Of a stretch of 64,000 bases of DNA, positions 1 to 14,123 are shown one piece after another. The notes beneath the pieces are model-generated. The model did not search any database. It was not told where the DNA came from and worked only from the letters and a program-made list of their open reading frames with translations. Both the position numbers and the translations under genes were made by a program. The DNA is from Populus alba (taxonomy: Eukaryota; Streptophyta; Magnoliopsida; Malpighiales; Salicaceae), in assembly GCF_005239225.2 (NCBI RefSeq), contig NC_133296.1, positions 1,302,001-1,366,000 on the forward strand. The letters run 5' to 3'. Each line of letters starts with the position of its first letter. Position 1 is the stretch's first letter.

Positions 1-1065
1 TGTATTACATAATTTATATTTTTTATTTTTATGACTTCAAATAACCATTATTTCAGTTTTTTTTTAATTACAATTCACTTAATTTATTTGTCATAATAAA
101 TAAATAGGAGTAACAATAACTTGAAATCACTATAGCAAGCAGCATCGCTCTTAATTAAACCCAATCTTAATAATTATAGTTGTTAAAATCAATTTAGGTT
201 GATTTCGATGCCAAACTCAAATTATGAATTGGGTGGATTAATCCCTAGTCAATTAAAAAAAAATCAAAATAATATTATTTAAAAAAAATTAAAAAAAAAA
301 ATCAAGGAGCAGCATACTAGGTTAATTGAGTAAATTCTAATTTAACTTTTTGCCAGGACAAAGGGCAAGTCAGATAGCTCCGGATAGACCACCTATAACA
401 GTGATGGCTAGGGTTTATTGAGAAATATCTTGAAATTAATGCATCTAACAACTCAAATACAGGAAAAGAAAGAATGATTGAGTTCTGGGGCCGGAAGAAG
501 CCGTCTAGACGGTACATTTTAGTCTTTTTCTGCTTAAAGAGAGGTTTATTTACCTTTCGACGCTGTGGAAGGTTTACATTTGATGCCACTAACATACCCC
601 ACTTGCAAGAACGATCACTGTGGACCTCCATTGATGTCAGATTATGAACTATGGTCATAGCTTGCAAAAGCTGACTAATTTCCTTAGTTTAAGTCAGGTT
701 GTGAATGATCATTAATGGATACCCCATGCCAGCAAGAGCAATGAGCTGGATGCCATATACGCTCTAGCTGTCTTCTAGTTTGAACATTATGATACTGGGC
801 ATAACCCAATTCAGCTATCATTAACAGATTCAATTCGGGGTCGACTCAGTTTGTAGATTAGGTAGATCAACTTAAATTATGAATTTAAAAAAAAAAAAAA
901 ACTTGAAAAGCTCGTTTTAGAGAATTTTTTCAAAAATAAATCTGAAACCACGTTGTTTTTGGTAGAAAAAAAGTTGTTCATCACATCAAAACAAGGCTCA
1001 TCATTTATTCAATAGTTGAAAAAATTATAATTGGAGAACTCGACTTACAAAATTCTTGCAGAGAT
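1..1065. other. Intergenic flank downstream of the PPR gene
   Basis: AT-rich DNA with A and T runs and no recognisable gene. A minus-strand open frame of 116 codons (317-667) has no family resemblance that I can see and ends in low-complexity sequence, so I do not call it. The part next to 1066 should hold the 3' UTR of the minus-strand PPR gene. Confidence 0.6.
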
Positions 1066-3027
1066 TCAGCCTTTCTTTCCAAATTGATTCACGTAGGAGA
1101 GAATGTATCTCTTATCTGACACATAACCTTCATCTATCATGTGCCCTAGCAACTCTGCCAAAACTCCATATATGATCTCAGCTTGTGGGTGCATTTTATC
1201 TTCGACAACAAAGCTGTGCAAGTTACTTTCAATCTCAATCCAACTTATTCCAGTTTCTTTGGCAACACACATTTCCTTCATTCTCTTAATAGTCTTTGCT
1301 CTTTCTTTCCATCTTCCTTTAGAAGAATATATATTCGCCAACAAGATGTAAGGAGAAGGCTTCTCAGGTGCTGATAAAATTAACTGCTCAGCTGCATATT
1401 TCCCCATTTCAGGATCTCCATGAATGCCACAAGCTCCTAGCAATGCTTGCCAAACAAGCACGTCAGGCTTCTTAGGTAATCCCTCAATAAAAGTCTTAGC
1501 TTCATTAAGAAGCCCTGCTCGACCTAACATGTCAACAGCACAAGCATAGTGCTCCATTCTAGGAGTGAGCTTATGAACTTCAGTCATGGATTTTAAGAAC
1601 TCCATGCCCTTTTCAACTAAGCCTGCATGGCTACACGCATGAAGCAATGAGAGAAATGTAACATCTGTTGGCTCTACACCTTTCAATCTCATCTCTTTAT
1701 ATAATTGCAGTGCTCTAGAGCCATCCCCGTGACGAGCAGAAGCAGCTATCATAGAGTTCCAAGAGACTGAGTTCATGCAAGGCATTTGACTGAAGACTTT
1801 GGTCGAATCCTCCAAATCTCCACACTTTGAGTACATGTTAATAAGCCCATTGCCAACAAAGGGATTAGAACCAAAGCTCCGTTTGATAACTAATGAGTGA
1901 ATTTGCTTGCCAAGACCCAAGGACGTATCTGCACCAAAAACCCCAAGGACAGCTGAAACCATGTTCGGGTCAATCTCAGTTCCTGCCTCTAATATTTTCA
2001 CAAAAAATTGCATAGCTTCTTCCTCAAACCCATTTTGTGCAAACCCCGCAAGAATTATAGTCATGGAAACCTCATCAAGTTGTCCTGCAGACTCAAAAAT
2101 CTGCATAGCATCTCCCATGCTTCCACATTTGGAATACATGTCCATTAGCGCACTTTCAACACGGAAATCTGATTGAAGACCCAATTTCCATAAATGTCCA
2201 TGAATTTGACACCCTTCTCTCAATGCCTGCAAACCTGAACATGCCATCAATGAACTCAAATACGTCAAAGAATTCGGTTCTACCAATCCATTAGTCATTT
2301 CCACAAACAATCTCAAACTATCCCTGTATAATTCACTTTGTACTAGCCCTGATATTATTGCAGTCCAGGTAATAACATTCCTTTCAAACATCTCATCAAA
2401 AACTTGCATTCCTGAACTAGAAAAACCACATTTAAAATAAGATGTTATCAACGCATTCCCTACACTTATTTCCCTCTGAAAACCATTTAAAACCGCCAAA
2501 CAATGCACTATCTTGTTAACAAAACCAAGCTCAGGCCTATCGCAAGCTGATAAAATCGAGGTCAAAGTTGCTTGATCTAGCCTATAAAAACCCAAACTTT
2601 GCATCTGTTTAAAGAACCCATAGCCCACATCAAAACTCCCATCTTTTAAAAACCCAGAAATCATTATATTCCAAGACACGGTATCTCTCATGGGCATTTC
2701 ATCAAACAGCTTAGCAGCATCAGTTAAGACCCCATTTTTTGCGTACATAGAAAGGAGAGAATTCCAAATGACAAAGGCATTTTGTTCTAGGGGATTAAAG
2801 AATTCGTGGGTTTTGATTATAGAGGCAAGGAGAGAAGAACCTAAATGAAGGCAACCTTCTCTTCCACAAATGGACAAGAGGCGGCCTATATCTACATGGT
2901 TGAGAAGAAAAGATGAAGTCTTTGAAGATGGGGTGTGATAGGTTTTTGCTTTGAGTGGAGATGTCAAGGAGGTCGCCCATGAGAGAATATGGGAATTCAG
3001 TTTGTGGATTACCCATTTGGATTTCAT
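1066..3027 (-). CDS. Pentatricopeptide repeat protein, PLS class with E-type C terminus
   Basis: An uninterrupted 653-codon frame, as usual for plant PPR genes. Arrays of 31-36 residue PPR motifs run from about residue 75 to 560, recognisable by repeated signatures such as [50 protein letters not shown] and [19 protein letters not shown]. After these come an E/E+ type tail ([42 protein letters not shown]). The protein stops there, so there is no DYW deaminase domain. The N terminus is basic, Ser/Thr-rich and poor in acidic residues, as in an organellar presequence. Family knowledge: such proteins bind organellar RNA, often for C-to-U editing with partner proteins. It resembles the product of Arabidopsis At3g05340 (recalled), whose neighbour encodes aminopeptidase P2, also in this window. 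The RNA target cannot be read from sequence. Confidence 0.93.
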   Translation of the reverse strand: MKSKWVIHKLNSHILSWATSLTSPLKAKTYHTPSSKTSSFLLNHVDIGRLLSICGREGCLHLGSSLLASIIKTHEFFNPLEQNAFVIWNSLLSMYAKNGVLTDAAKLFDEMPMRDTVSWNIMISGFLKDGSFDVGYGFFKQMQSLGFYRLDQATLTSILSACDRPELGFVNKIVHCLAVLNGFQREISVGNALITSYFKCGFSSSGMQVFDEMFERNVITWTAIISGLVQSELYRDSLRLFVEMTNGLVEPNSLTYLSSLMACSGLQALREGCQIHGHLWKLGLQSDFRVESALMDMYSKCGSMGDAMQIFESAGQLDEVSMTIILAGFAQNGFEEEAMQFFVKILEAGTEIDPNMVSAVLGVFGADTSLGLGKQIHSLVIKRSFGSNPFVGNGLINMYSKCGDLEDSTKVFSQMPCMNSVSWNSMIAASARHGDGSRALQLYKEMRLKGVEPTDVTFLSLLHACSHAGLVEKGMEFLKSMTEVHKLTPRMEHYACAVDMLGRAGLLNEAKTFIEGLPKKPDVLVWQALLGACGIHGDPEMGKYAAEQLILSAPEKPSPYILLANIYSSKGRWKERAKTIKRMKEMCVAKETGISWIEIESNLHSFVVEDKMHPQAEIIYGVLAELLGHMIDEGYVSDKRYILSYVNQFGKKG

Positions 3028-3900
3028 CCATGAAAACTGGAAGCTTGTAGACTACCAAGTGTGCTTTTGACTAGAGGGAAGCAGGGGTGTTTAAATTTTG
3101 ACAAACCTCAATTTTCCAAATCTATCAATTCTAAATTATGCTGAACTAAACATGTTTTCAATCAAGTCCCTTAAGGATCAAAAATTTCTTAATTGAGTCC
3201 TTCCATCCGTGTATGTTAACATTTTACAACATTTTATGCAATAAAATTAAATGGCATATTTTTAAGATGAGTTTAGACATTGTTTCTGAATTTTAGTTCT
3301 CATCCAATAAACATTGTTTCTTTTGTTTTCAAATGAGAAATGAAGAGTTCATCGCCTTGGCTTTTAACCTTAATCTATTTTCAGGTTCCAACTTCTTAAT
3401 TGCCAGAAGGGCCTGTCCCTGGGGTCAGACTAGTCGATGATGACATGCAGACATGACAAAGGTCAGCTCAGCCTAGCATTCCTGCTACAAGTGCAAGGTG
3501 ATGCTTGTAAATGTCTGTTTGACCAAAAATATAAAAAGGCAAAGGCTTCGTTGTCTTTTACTTCTTTCCTCTCCATATCAAGAAATGAATCGAAAGTAGA
3601 TGAAAAGGCACAGAAAACCACATCAAATGCTGAATGCAGTTCTTTGAAACAGTCATTTACAATTGGAAATCAAAATACGTACTACTATTACGATATATAA
3701 CCTCAAACAATAGGAAGTACAAAAATGAATCTGAAAGCTCTCTGGCACCCCTGCTTTATCTTCAATGTTAACTTATACAAGCTCTGTGCTGTGCAGGAAA
3801 TGAGATAACTTTGAGTCCGGAAGTTGAATCTTTTTTTTATTATTTGATTGATCTGAAAGACCACTAACAATCAAATGTAGAGGAAGTAATCTTACTGAGC
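3028..3900. other. Spacer between PPR start and EBM stop
   Basis: Both neighbours are on the minus strand, so this spacer should hold the PPR promoter and 5' UTR (next to 3027) and the EBM 3' UTR (next to 3901). A plus-strand 87-codon frame at 3437-3700 has no recognisable domain and is treated as chance. No repeat or RNA gene was seen. Confidence 0.55.
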
Positions 3901-6900
3901 TCAATAAACTTCGTGTCCACTGTGGTAATTCCAGCCATGGAGTCTTATCCGTGGGGTAACACCTGGAGGAACTTCAAAAGATATCTTGATGGGCATCACC
4001 TCTCCGGGTACAAGTGAAAAGTAGTTGTCTGAGTAATGGACTGGGAGAATTCTTGTATCTTCTCCTTCCTTGTGGCCTGGTTTCGAAGCATGAACAGAGA
4101 AATATAGGAAAAAAGCAACTCCTTCATCAGAGCCGTTAATTTCAGAAACCTGCAAATCATCAGTTTCCCCTGAAAAACGTCTGTAGATCCTCTGGAATAA
4201 ACTAGCCTCCTGTTTTTCCTCAGCTGCACTATTTACAGGCTCCACTGAGGCCATGTCAAAATCACCATCACCAATTCTGGTAACAAAATTATTCTTGTAG
4301 GTTAAACTTTTTGAGTCTGGCTTTTTGGACTTGTTTTCGACATGCATTTCCATTTCATAAGTGGACCCTTTGATAAAAGTGGTCGATCTAATCTTAAGGG
4401 GAACTCTCTTCTTCCTGTATGGCTCCAACAATTTGTAGTCTCCACCAGGCAGATGCAACCAGTAAAAATTCCTAGATATAACCCCATAATCTGACATCTT
4501 GTAGAGTTTGAGAAGAAGAAAGTAGACTGGCTTTGGGTTTTTTGATTTTGGATATTTCATCTCAAGTATGGGTACTGTTTTCTTTGAAGGAACAGAGAGC
4601 TTTTCATGCACTACATAATATGGGCATGTTCCTTCGAGATCCCATACCGATGCTTCAATGGCAACATCAGATAGTTGATCTGACAGAGTATTAACAACCT
4701 GTTTATGGCAAGAGAAACTAGAGAAGTCAGGGTAAGTATTCCGGAAGCAAGGAATGGATCGTGCCATGTGTAGCACTGTAAGAGATAACTATGCAGTTGG
4801 AAATTTCAATTAGATATGTGCCCCAAAGACGTGGAAACAATACAGTTCTAGTATGGTCATTTACCTTACCTCAATAAAATACGTAGCCAAATTTAGCTGG
4901 ACATGGACTGGCTCTGCAGCACTGCGACAGCCATAAAAACCTGCTGTTTGGTCATGGAGATGGTCATAAAACTGACCTCTAAGACCTGTCCAAGGATTCT
5001 GAGTCTTCCAAATCAAAACACCAGTGTATTTGCTCCACATACGGGATGTCCAGCCTTCCAATAGAGCTCTATACTGAATGTAGTTTACAAGCTGAGCCTG
5101 AGATGATGGTTTAAACAGGTCAGTACAACAACAACAAAGTCTTAATCATACACCAAATTTGTCTCAATAAAAAGTTTAAATCCTTTGGAGCCGCTTCCAT
5201 TCATGGAAGTTTAAGTCCTTTGTTTAAACAAGTGGATAGAGGCTTGAAAAAGATTTAAGCAATTGTAAGTAAATAGATGAAGATTTTATATACCTTCAAG
5301 CAAAAATCATTAAGATCTGTTGGGGTCCCATATAGTAGAATCTGATTGTGAACCTTGCCTGGTTTTGAATAAGGAATGTATTTGTGGTATTCCCATATGG
5401 GGTTTGGCACTTCTTCTACATACCCATCTGGAAGCTTCTTAAACAATGGAATTTTCCATCCTTCTGGCGGCATTGTAGCTTTGATGGTAGCAGCAACTGG
5501 CACTCCAACAGAACCAACCTCAGGATTGAATCCATATTTGTAAAAATCATCCTTGAAGAAACTTTCAGGGTATTGTATTTCATAAGGACCATCAGTGAAG
5601 TCCCCCTTTCCATTTGCAAAGCCATCCCACATTGATCCTTGGATATAAATGCGTGTACCATCAAGATAATTACTAGGATCTTCCGCGCTTGCAGACAGTT
5701 CTTGCACAGACTTGCCGGTGTTATGGAGACTCTCAAAATGAGGATGGAGCTTCAGCTCATCCTTTAAAGCATTGTTGATGTCAGGTGGTGGAACTTGTTC
5801 ATTTCCACCCACCCAAAGAGCAAGACTAGGATGATTTCGTAGAAGCTTGACAGTGTCTCTTGCACATAGCATAAAAAGGTCATGGTCAAGTGGACCATTT
5901 GGATTTGAAACAGGGACACCTCTTCCATCAACATCTCCAGTTATCCAAAATTCTTGCCACACCTACAAGAATTACTACAGTATATGATTCATAGTTTAAA
6001 GACTGGGCCTACATATCCCATTAACTTTTAATAGAAAAACACCAATCTAAGGTTGCACATTGGAATTTGAAGCAGGATAATAGGATTAGCAAAATTATCG
6101 TCCAGCTTTTAACTGAAAGTATACCCCAATGCAAGCTACAAAAATTAATGATTTAAAGCCCAGCATAATTTGATAAATTCCAAGTCAAAATTCACTCTTG
6201 AAGAGACATTTTCAAAACATGATTACATTAAATCACATAGAGAGAATTACCAGCAAACCATAGATGTCACAGTAATGATAGAACTCTGGCCTCTCAGCTA
6301 ATCCACCACCCCAACAACGGATCATGTTAAAATTCATATCTGCATGAAACTTGATATCTGTTTTGTAGCGTTTTTTAGAAAGCCTTAGCAACCCATCCGA
6401 CAATATCCAATTACCACCGCGGATAAAAATAGGCTGCCCATTGACCTTGAACAACCTGTTCAGCCCAAAAGATATAAACATAGTTGTGGAATATGAGGCC
6501 AGAACTTTTATAATCAATCTGTTACATAAAATTTACACATTAAATACCTTCCACCAGTTGCACTATCAATATAGCTCTCAATTTTACGGAATCCATACAT
6601 ATGGCTCCATGAGTCGGACTCTCCATGTCCCTTTACATCAACAGTAATAGTGACATTGTATAATGCTTGCTTTCCCATTCCATTTGGCCACCATAAGTTG
6701 GGCTTGTAGAAAAAAAGCTGCAACATCACACAGTTTAGCACTCAAAAAGAAGTAATGGAAACCAAAATTATATGCATGCAATTAGTTGAAAGTTGAGAAC
6801 AACGGACAGTCCCAAAGCATAGGTATTCGACATTGTACACGTCTGATTTTTATTAATTTTTTCATGGGTAAACATAAAAGGGCACTCATTATGTTTCCGC

Positions 6901-9900
6901 ATATTGGCCTCAGTAGTAAAGAACAAAAGGCTGCTAACTCTTCATGTTTGTATATTCATTGCAAATGTAAATGGAATTAAAAAGGTGGTTAGTTTCCTCC
7001 ACTTCATCCCTAATCGAGAATAAAATGCATCGTAGGAAGCCAGGAACTCCCACATTCTTACAGCAATATTCAGTGTTCATCTTATTAAAAGCAGAACTCT
7101 GTTTGTTATGAACATGAAATTTGGGTCTCGAACAATCACATGATTTTAGCAGTAAGAGATGTTCAAATGGGAGGATGTATTATCCAAGGCAGACATAAAA
7201 CTAAAAGAACAAAGAAGGGGAAAATAGAGTGGGCACAAAAGTAATCCTATAGCTAAAAGGGCAGCAACAATGAATGCAAAGAAATGCATTAAGGAACCTC
7301 ACAAGAAAATCAAGAGGATTATTCAAGTAAAAACATATTTGCACTAGGTTAGGATAAACAACAGGCTATGAGGATTGAATTGAACATGCTTGGGCAAGAA
7401 CAAGTCAAAAATAATTTTCTTGCCACAAGCTACTCAAAAAAGATCAAATAGATGAGTTCCCTTCAATAATCCCCAACTAGTCATGAAAACCATTTTTATC
7501 CTTCATAGTATTTCTATAACTTAGAAATGCAACGAAAGGGCAGTCTGCTCAGAACAACAAAAGCAAATAATGTAATTCACCTGAGGAAATGTATGTTGAA
7601 CACGTTTTCCAGAGGGGATAGACAGATGTTGAGTCTGAAGATGTTCTACTATGCAAACACCTCCTTCAAGTTCTGATGTCACTTGGATGTTCAGATCACA
7701 TTCAACAACCGAGGAACTTTTGTTTTCCAACTCTGTTGAAGTATGCAGATATACCCTCTTGTAACCATCAAAAAAGGTTGAAACCAAGTGGGGATCTATT
7801 ATTTTCACTGGCTGCATCAAATTGGAATGTATGAATATATAAGAATCCAAGCCTTCACGCCTTATACTGATAAGCTTCTCAAACGATATGAATCTTCCAA
7901 TGTTACGAGGACATAAATAAGCAGGTCATGAAAGGAAATGCAACATGGTATATTAGACTCACCCCAGTGATGGAAATCGATACCTCATCCCATATGCCAG
8001 TGTTCCTATCCCTGAAGTAATAGAAAGGCAGCATTAGTTTTCTCATTCACTGCTATAACATAGGTCTGTGATGTTTGAAGGAAAAAACTATAGGATGTGA
8101 AGAAAGAATCTGAGGCAAACCACAGTTTTGAAGAAAAAACATCATAAGCAGCACAAGTGCAACAGTAAAATTTATTTTGCTATTCATCGTGAGGTTTTAA
8201 AATAGAGCACCTTCTCTTTTCCTGATGCATAAGCTACTCTCTATCCATATAATAACCCACAATCAATAAAAAGGATTTGTATGTGCAATTAAAAAGAATT
8301 ACACTCTTCAGTTCAAAAAATAACCTTATAGGAGCCATCCAATCCCAACCCTCAACATATTGCGTGGCAACATCTTTTCCAATCTGAAATGAAAAAAAAA
8401 TAATAATAATAAATGGATGTTAGCTTGAAATTTCTGCTCTCATTAACTTGTCAATTTACTTTCAGCTATTAACCACCCCAGGAAAACCAGAATATCTTTC
8501 TGTGGAAGAGGAAAACAGTTAGGAACAGGCAGAAGATAGAATTCATTAATGAGGACTACAGAAATGGTAGTGCACCTCATGATCACCACCCTGCCCCCCT
8601 TCTTGGGGAATTGTACCAGGATGATCTGGAGGGTGAACCAGAACAGCAAGCAAGTTTTGACCATCAGGATGTAGAATATCAGTAACATCAAGAGAATGTC
8701 TTCGAAACATCCCCTTTGGCAAGATCTTCTTGTTTCCATTTAAATATAGATCTGCCGAGTAATTGATTCCACGAAAATTCAGATCCAGATGCTGGTTTGC
8801 TGACTGTGAAAAGTCAAAGAATTAGAGACAATCCAAAGGAAGATTTTAAAAATCAATAATGAGATAAGAAAAAAATAATAATAATGACAAGTCATCATAC
8901 ATTAAAATGTTTGAAAGAAACTCAAATTTCAGCAATGTTTAAATAAGCAGGTTATGCCTCTTCTGAGGTTTCATACAATGCCGCAATCCAGTACCCATAT
9001 TGATCAATTACAAGATGTAGAATATAGAATGAAATAGTTTGGGAGAAAATCTGAAATCAAGATAGATTCCAGTACACAAACCAAACTGCAGTTTTAATTC
9101 ATAATTAACCCGAACAGGCAGTGAAGTATTGCATACCAGCTTACACTGAAAATCTGTGAAGAACCAGAATGTATAATACTCCCTTCCAGAATCAGCTATA
9201 TCAATAATCGCTTCGTTTTCTAACCCATAAAAAGGATCAGGAACAACTTTGTTCTTCACCAGGGTTCCCAGAACACTATCAAAAAAAAGAAGGAAAAAAA
9301 TAAACAGTAGCGCACATATGTTAATAGCGTTGCTATTGATATTCTTAGCAGATATTACATAAAGATCAATCATGCATTAACTAAAATGCAAGATCATTAA
9401 ACATGATTGCCATCATATTAACTATTTACGATTCAAAAATTTCAGCAACTAAGTTTACTAGCAAATGTTAAAGAAGGAAAAAAATCTACACTAAATTAAT
9501 CTTATGCATTATAATTTTAACACCCATGTTAATTAATTACAATTCAGATATTATTTATAAACAATACAGTCACAAAAATAAAAGAAAAAATAAAAAGAAT
9601 CAGATATTTACAGAAACTGGACACTGGATTCAAAGAAGTTTAAATACTCCTTAATTGATTACTGATATAATTCAGTGATTTGGGCCATTAAATAAGCTTA
9701 AAAAAGGTAGAACTAGGATGAGACATTAAAGAATAATTAAGGATAATTGACCAATTAAGTCAACTGGGTCAACTAATAGAGCATTTTTTATCAAACTGAA
9801 AACCGATTCAACCAAACAGGGACATCAAAAACCAAAAAAAAAAACACAGAGGGACTATAAAAACATGATCAAATCCAAACAGAAATAAATGGGTTTCTCA

Positions 9901-10127
9901 AAAAGTAGCCAGATTCAAAGAAAGACAATGAATTTAACAAAATAAAAGGCAAAAATTGAAAATTTGGTATTAATGCATTACGTTCCAGGAACAGCAGCTT
10001 CCATCCATGGCTTATCAAGACCAGAAGGAGAATGAGTGGTAGTGAGTTGGGTCCCACTGAGATGAACCTCAGTTGATCTAGCAGCTAACCATCCTGAATC
10101 AAGCACTGTCTTCCCTATCTCTGCCAT
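3901..10127 (-). CDS. EBM: Mannosylglycoprotein endo-beta-mannosidase (glycoside hydrolase family 2)
   Basis: Exons on the minus strand: 9982-10127, 9137-9275, 8576-8803, 8325-8383, 7963-8011, 7581-7811, 6548-6717, 6251-6455, 5294-5962, 4870-5097 and 3901-4698. All have GT-AG ends and join in frame to 973 residues (plant EBMs are about 950). Family knowledge: EBM cleaves the Man-beta-1,4-GlcNAc bond of N-glycan cores, probably in the vacuole. GH2 layout: N-terminal sugar-binding jelly roll, Ig-like domain, TIM barrel (from about residue 350), C-terminal beta domains. The acid/base Glu falls at residue 464 in LWVGGNEQ, the position reported for lily EBM. The nucleophile is probably Glu557 in FNPEVGSVG. 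The last intron must use the inner acceptor (before [19 protein letters not shown]) to restore the family sequence; an open frame running past it is intron. The start at 10127 ([13 protein letters not shown]) has a TATA box about 130 bp upstream. Confidence 0.95.
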
Positions 10128-10257
10128 TCACTTTTTCAAAAAAATTCTGAAGGAAAAATCCACTCCAGATCCTAGAAAAAGTGAAGGGAACTCAACACTT
10201 CTCAAATAAAATGTAAGAGAAGATAAGACAGATAAGAGAGTAAAGACTCTCTCTCTG

Positions 10258-10263
10258 TTTATA
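10258..10263 (-). promoter_or_regulatory. Probable TATA box of EBM
   Basis: Read on the minus strand the sequence is CTATAAACA, followed by a GA-rich stretch typical of plant 5' leaders. It lies about 130 bp upstream of the EBM start codon, which would give a leader of roughly 100 nt. Position and composition fit; there is no transcript evidence. Confidence 0.45.
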
Positions 10264-10419
10264 GACAAAATCCGACAGAAATTAAATAAAAGACGTGACT
10301 TGCGAGCCGTGTCTTTTCGTGAAGACGGAGATTTCCATAGATGCTGTAGTTTAACCGATTATTATACAGCCAAGCCAGACAGGTTGTCTTTTTTACCGTG
10401 ACTGGAAGCATAGTTTGAA

Positions 10420-10735
10420 GACCTGGGTCGGTGGCCGGCCTGATTCAAGGTTTGGATTCTAGATTTTAACTGAATTATCAAGTTTTGATCGGGTAGTTAG
10501 GTTGTTTTTTTAAAAAAATCAAAACGATATTATTTTAGTTAAAAAAAAGTCAACAGATTTACAGCCTAGTCTTGCCGGGTCGATCGGGTCGTCGGGTCAA
10601 CCCGCCAAGTCAGCAGTGTCACACCAGGTTTTCCCTCTATTTTTTCTTCAGCCTGGCCCGGTTTTAGTTCCGGATCAATCAAGTCCCGGTTCGACTCGTT
10701 AGGCTGGGTTTCAAAACTATGACCGGAAGCATATC
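10420..10735. repeat. Dispersed gggtc/gggtcaaccc-rich repeat
   Basis: A GC-richer island in AT-rich DNA with recurrent words such as GGGTCGATCGGGTCGTCGGG, GGGTCAACCCGCC and CCCGGTTCGACTCG, followed by 'aaaactatgaccgg'. Weaker relatives ('gttgacctgagt', 'ggttgacctgtcgg') occur near 46.64 kb and 52.8-52.95 kb. It looks like a decayed high-copy repeat; I cannot place it in a TE class. Confidence 0.5.
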
Positions 10736-10889
10736 ATTGATTGATTGAAAGAGATTGGCTTTAAGGTCTGAATTAAGTAGTTACGTATTTTTTATTTAAA
10801 AATATATTGAAATTATTTTATTTTATTTTTTAAAAAATTATTTTCAATATAAAATATCAAAATAATTTGAAAATATTAAAAAAATAAAC

Positions 10890-11192
10890 AAAAAAAATTC
10901 AAAATTTATTGAAACATGGTTTGTACTGCGTTTTCAAACACCTCTTAATGTGTGTGAACCATATTTCTAAAAATTTTGAAATTTTTTTTGTTTGAAATGA
11001 AAAAAAATATGTTTTCAAATTATTTTAATATGCTAATATCAAAAATAATTTTTAAAAAATAAAAAATAAAAATTTATTTTGATGCATTTTTAAATGAAAA
11101 ACACTTTTAAACAGCTACTACTACCACAATATGTGTTTAGGAACGCAAACCGCATTCTCAAAAATTTTAAAAAATTTTTTTACTTAAAATGA

Positions 11193-11226
<34 letters not shown>

Positions 11227-11335
11227 TTCATATTATTTTGATGTTCTAGTATCAAAAATAATTTTTAAAAATAAAAAAATATTTTAATATATTTCTAAAT
11301 AAAAAAATATTTTAAACTGTAAGAATCTCCAACAT
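10890..11335. repeat. Adjacent copies of the ~200-bp AT-rich dispersed element with (TA)n
   Basis: Two related blocks share the core 'tattttgatgttctagtatcaaaaataattttt'-like sequence, once at about 11020-11060 and once at about 11228-11265. Each is flanked by A-rich and T-rich arms. A (TA)n microsatellite sits at 11196-11223. The same core recurs at other sites in the window. Confidence 0.6.
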
Positions 11336-11802
11336 AACTTTTGTTACTGAGAAGTGTTTGGGATCAAAGTTGTAGAACGTCTCTACATAATTTTGAATTT
11401 ATTTAGGTTTAAAATTAAATTATTATAATTATTATTTTAATACATCACATTAAAAATAAAATTAGACAAGTATTCTTTTAATATATTAAAAAAAATTCTT
11501 TAAAAAATAATTTTTACAACATTATTAAATATGTATTTGATATTTTTTACTGCTACTTTGTTTTTTAATTAAAAATATACTAAAATAATAAGTTTTTATT
11601 TTTAATATTAATATAATAAAAATCCTAAAAAACATTAATTGAAATCAAATGTTTTCTTATACAAAAAATAATTTAGAAAATTAAAGCTACCACAATGACA
11701 CGGGATAAGTGAATAAATAAAATAATAATAATAATAAATTATTATTGAAATGGCAATTTTTCACTCTAATCATCCCAGCTTTTAAAAACTATTGAAAAAT
11801 GA

Positions 11803-11972
11803 TGGGGTGTTTGGAAACATGGTAATGATTATTTTTTAAAGTATTTTTTATTTAAAAATATATTAAAATAAAAAATTTTATTTTATAAAAATTATTTTTG
11901 ACATTTACATATGTTCTGAAAATATTAACAAATATTAATTTAAAATAAAAAAATAGTTTTAAAATACAAAAA
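11803..11972. repeat. Copy of the ~200-bp AT-rich dispersed element
   Basis: Begins 'ggggtgtttggaaac', runs through 'ttaaagtattttttattt' and a central 'attatttttgacattt' core, and ends 'acaaaaacaaat'. The ends match those of the copy at 41131-41340, in the same orientation. Confidence 0.55.
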
Positions 11973-14123
11973 CAAATAATAATAATGTATTTTAAAAAAT
12001 ATATAATGCCAGAATTCAATCAATAAAAGTTTTGTGAAACGATGGTACCCGTAAAATTTCGAGAACATGGGGAAAAAATTGTCGATAACTATTTTATATA
12101 TATATATAAACCTATAAAAGAAATGCATTGTAGAGAGGAAACACTTTGGATTCACATGGTGTTTCCACTCTCTTTTTTTTTCTTCAGTTTTTCTGATTAT
12201 TTGATTTCTTTTTTTTTTATTTGATCTTTTTACACTATATTAATTTAAAATTTGGTTTTGTTATTTATCTTATTTGGGGTCTTGACTTCTCATGCTGTAA
12301 AGAAACAAAGTCAATTCTAAGTTTGTACTCGATAAATATTTATTTACATAAGAAAGTGCCACATATCGCTTTGTCCACCGCAGCACAAATCAAATAACCA
12401 GCTATGAAATTTAGATGCTCAATTTAGTAAATTAAATAACATTAAATTAAATTAAAATAATTAGAGTACAAATACCAAATTTTTAACGCTAGCAAATATC
12501 AATGACTAAATTACATGAAAAAAATAAGAGATCCAACCTCTTTTTTTTTCTCTTGATTTTATTTTAATTTGATCATTTCTCATTTAGTTTATTTGGAATT
12601 GAACTTGATAGTTTTTTTTTTATGTTGTGATTTTATTTTCATTACTCAGGTTACAAATTTGAAATGTTAATATAAGTTTACACTAATTTTTTCAAGTCCT
12701 TTTTGTCACATCAATTTTTTTTTTTCAATTTCATTATTTAAATGATAGTTTGATAAAAATTAGGCTTTGTGACTTTTTTTTATATTTTCTAAGGATTTAC
12801 CATAGTCTCGTGGCTTAAATAACAAGTTTAGCATGCTAGTTTGGGTTGACTAGAATTTTTTTTAATTTTTTATAATTTAATATTTTTTTTTATCCTAGTC
12901 TTCGGTATTGAATAGTCAGGTATTGAACTTCATAATTTTTTCTCCTTTTCCTTCTATTTCGTTATCTCATTCATATAATTCAATCCAAAAGGGTTTAGTG
13001 GACTTACCCTACTTTGTTAGTGTTTTTTTTTTTTTTTTTTGGAGAGTCATTTATTTTAAAATTGATTTTTTAATTTTAATTTTTAAAATTAAGTTTGTTG
13101 GGAATTAGATATCATAATTTTTTATTTACTTTATATAAGGTTATCCTTTATCTTACAACCCAAGACACGTGTTCAACATATTAATTCGAGTTTACTCAAG
13201 TTATTTTATTATTTTTTTATTTTTTTTTCATTCAACATTTAAATGGAGATGAACTGATGCTAGTAGTTCTTTTATTTTTAAAAATATTTTTTTTATAAGT
13301 CATTGGAATCACTTTTTTTTTATTAATTTACTATTGTTTTTAATCATATAATTAAATAAAATTAGTTTAGTTATAATATAGCATATATCATAATTGGTAT
13401 ATCCTCTCCAATCAATTGTCGAACAAATTATTCACAATTGAACCGGTGCGTTTGCTTGTAAATATTTTTACCACGCGAGCAAATAGCGTAATGGTATTTA
13501 ATCGATGATAATAGATATCATGAAATTTGAGATTGCTTTCAGCCGTTGAATCCATGGTCATTAATCCTAACTGGCTCAGCGTGTTGATCGGGGAAGTTTG
13601 ACACCAAGCTTGGTTTTACTTAGTTTTCTAGTCTTCCATGAGAGATCGAGTCTTCCATTAGAGATTGATTGATTAAGCCTTTTCTGCCTCGAACCATGCT
13701 AGGAAGTTCACACCCATTGACCAAGCTTATTCGATAGTATAATTATAATTATTTTTTAAATAATTTTTATATATTAAAATATATGTTAATTATTTTTAAT
13801 ATCAACATGTTATGATCTAAAAATTCTAAAAAATATTAATCTAAAATTAATAAAAAAAATTAATTTTTTTTTAAATATTTTTAAAACATAAAAAATAAAC
13901 ATGCCAAAACAATCCCGGTATAAAAGCTTGGACAATTTACTAAGCATGCTCCTCAACAGTCCATGGTGTAGGACCCCGTGTTACAGACAATAAGCCTTTT
14001 GTACAAGACATCCCCTTTCCGTTTCCGAGAGTTGAAAGAAGCTTCCATTTGAATAAAATTCGGGAGGGAGCAGCTACATGTTAGAAAACTGGCTAGCATG
14101 GACCCATTATAGCTTTTTTTTTT

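Noticed and set aside
317..667. 116-codon minus-strand open frame near the window start
   Set aside because: No recognisable domain, no splice context that extends it, and neighbouring sequence is low complexity; most likely chance.
1907..2176. Plus-strand frame inside the PPR gene
   Set aside because: It is the antisense shadow of PPR coding sequence.
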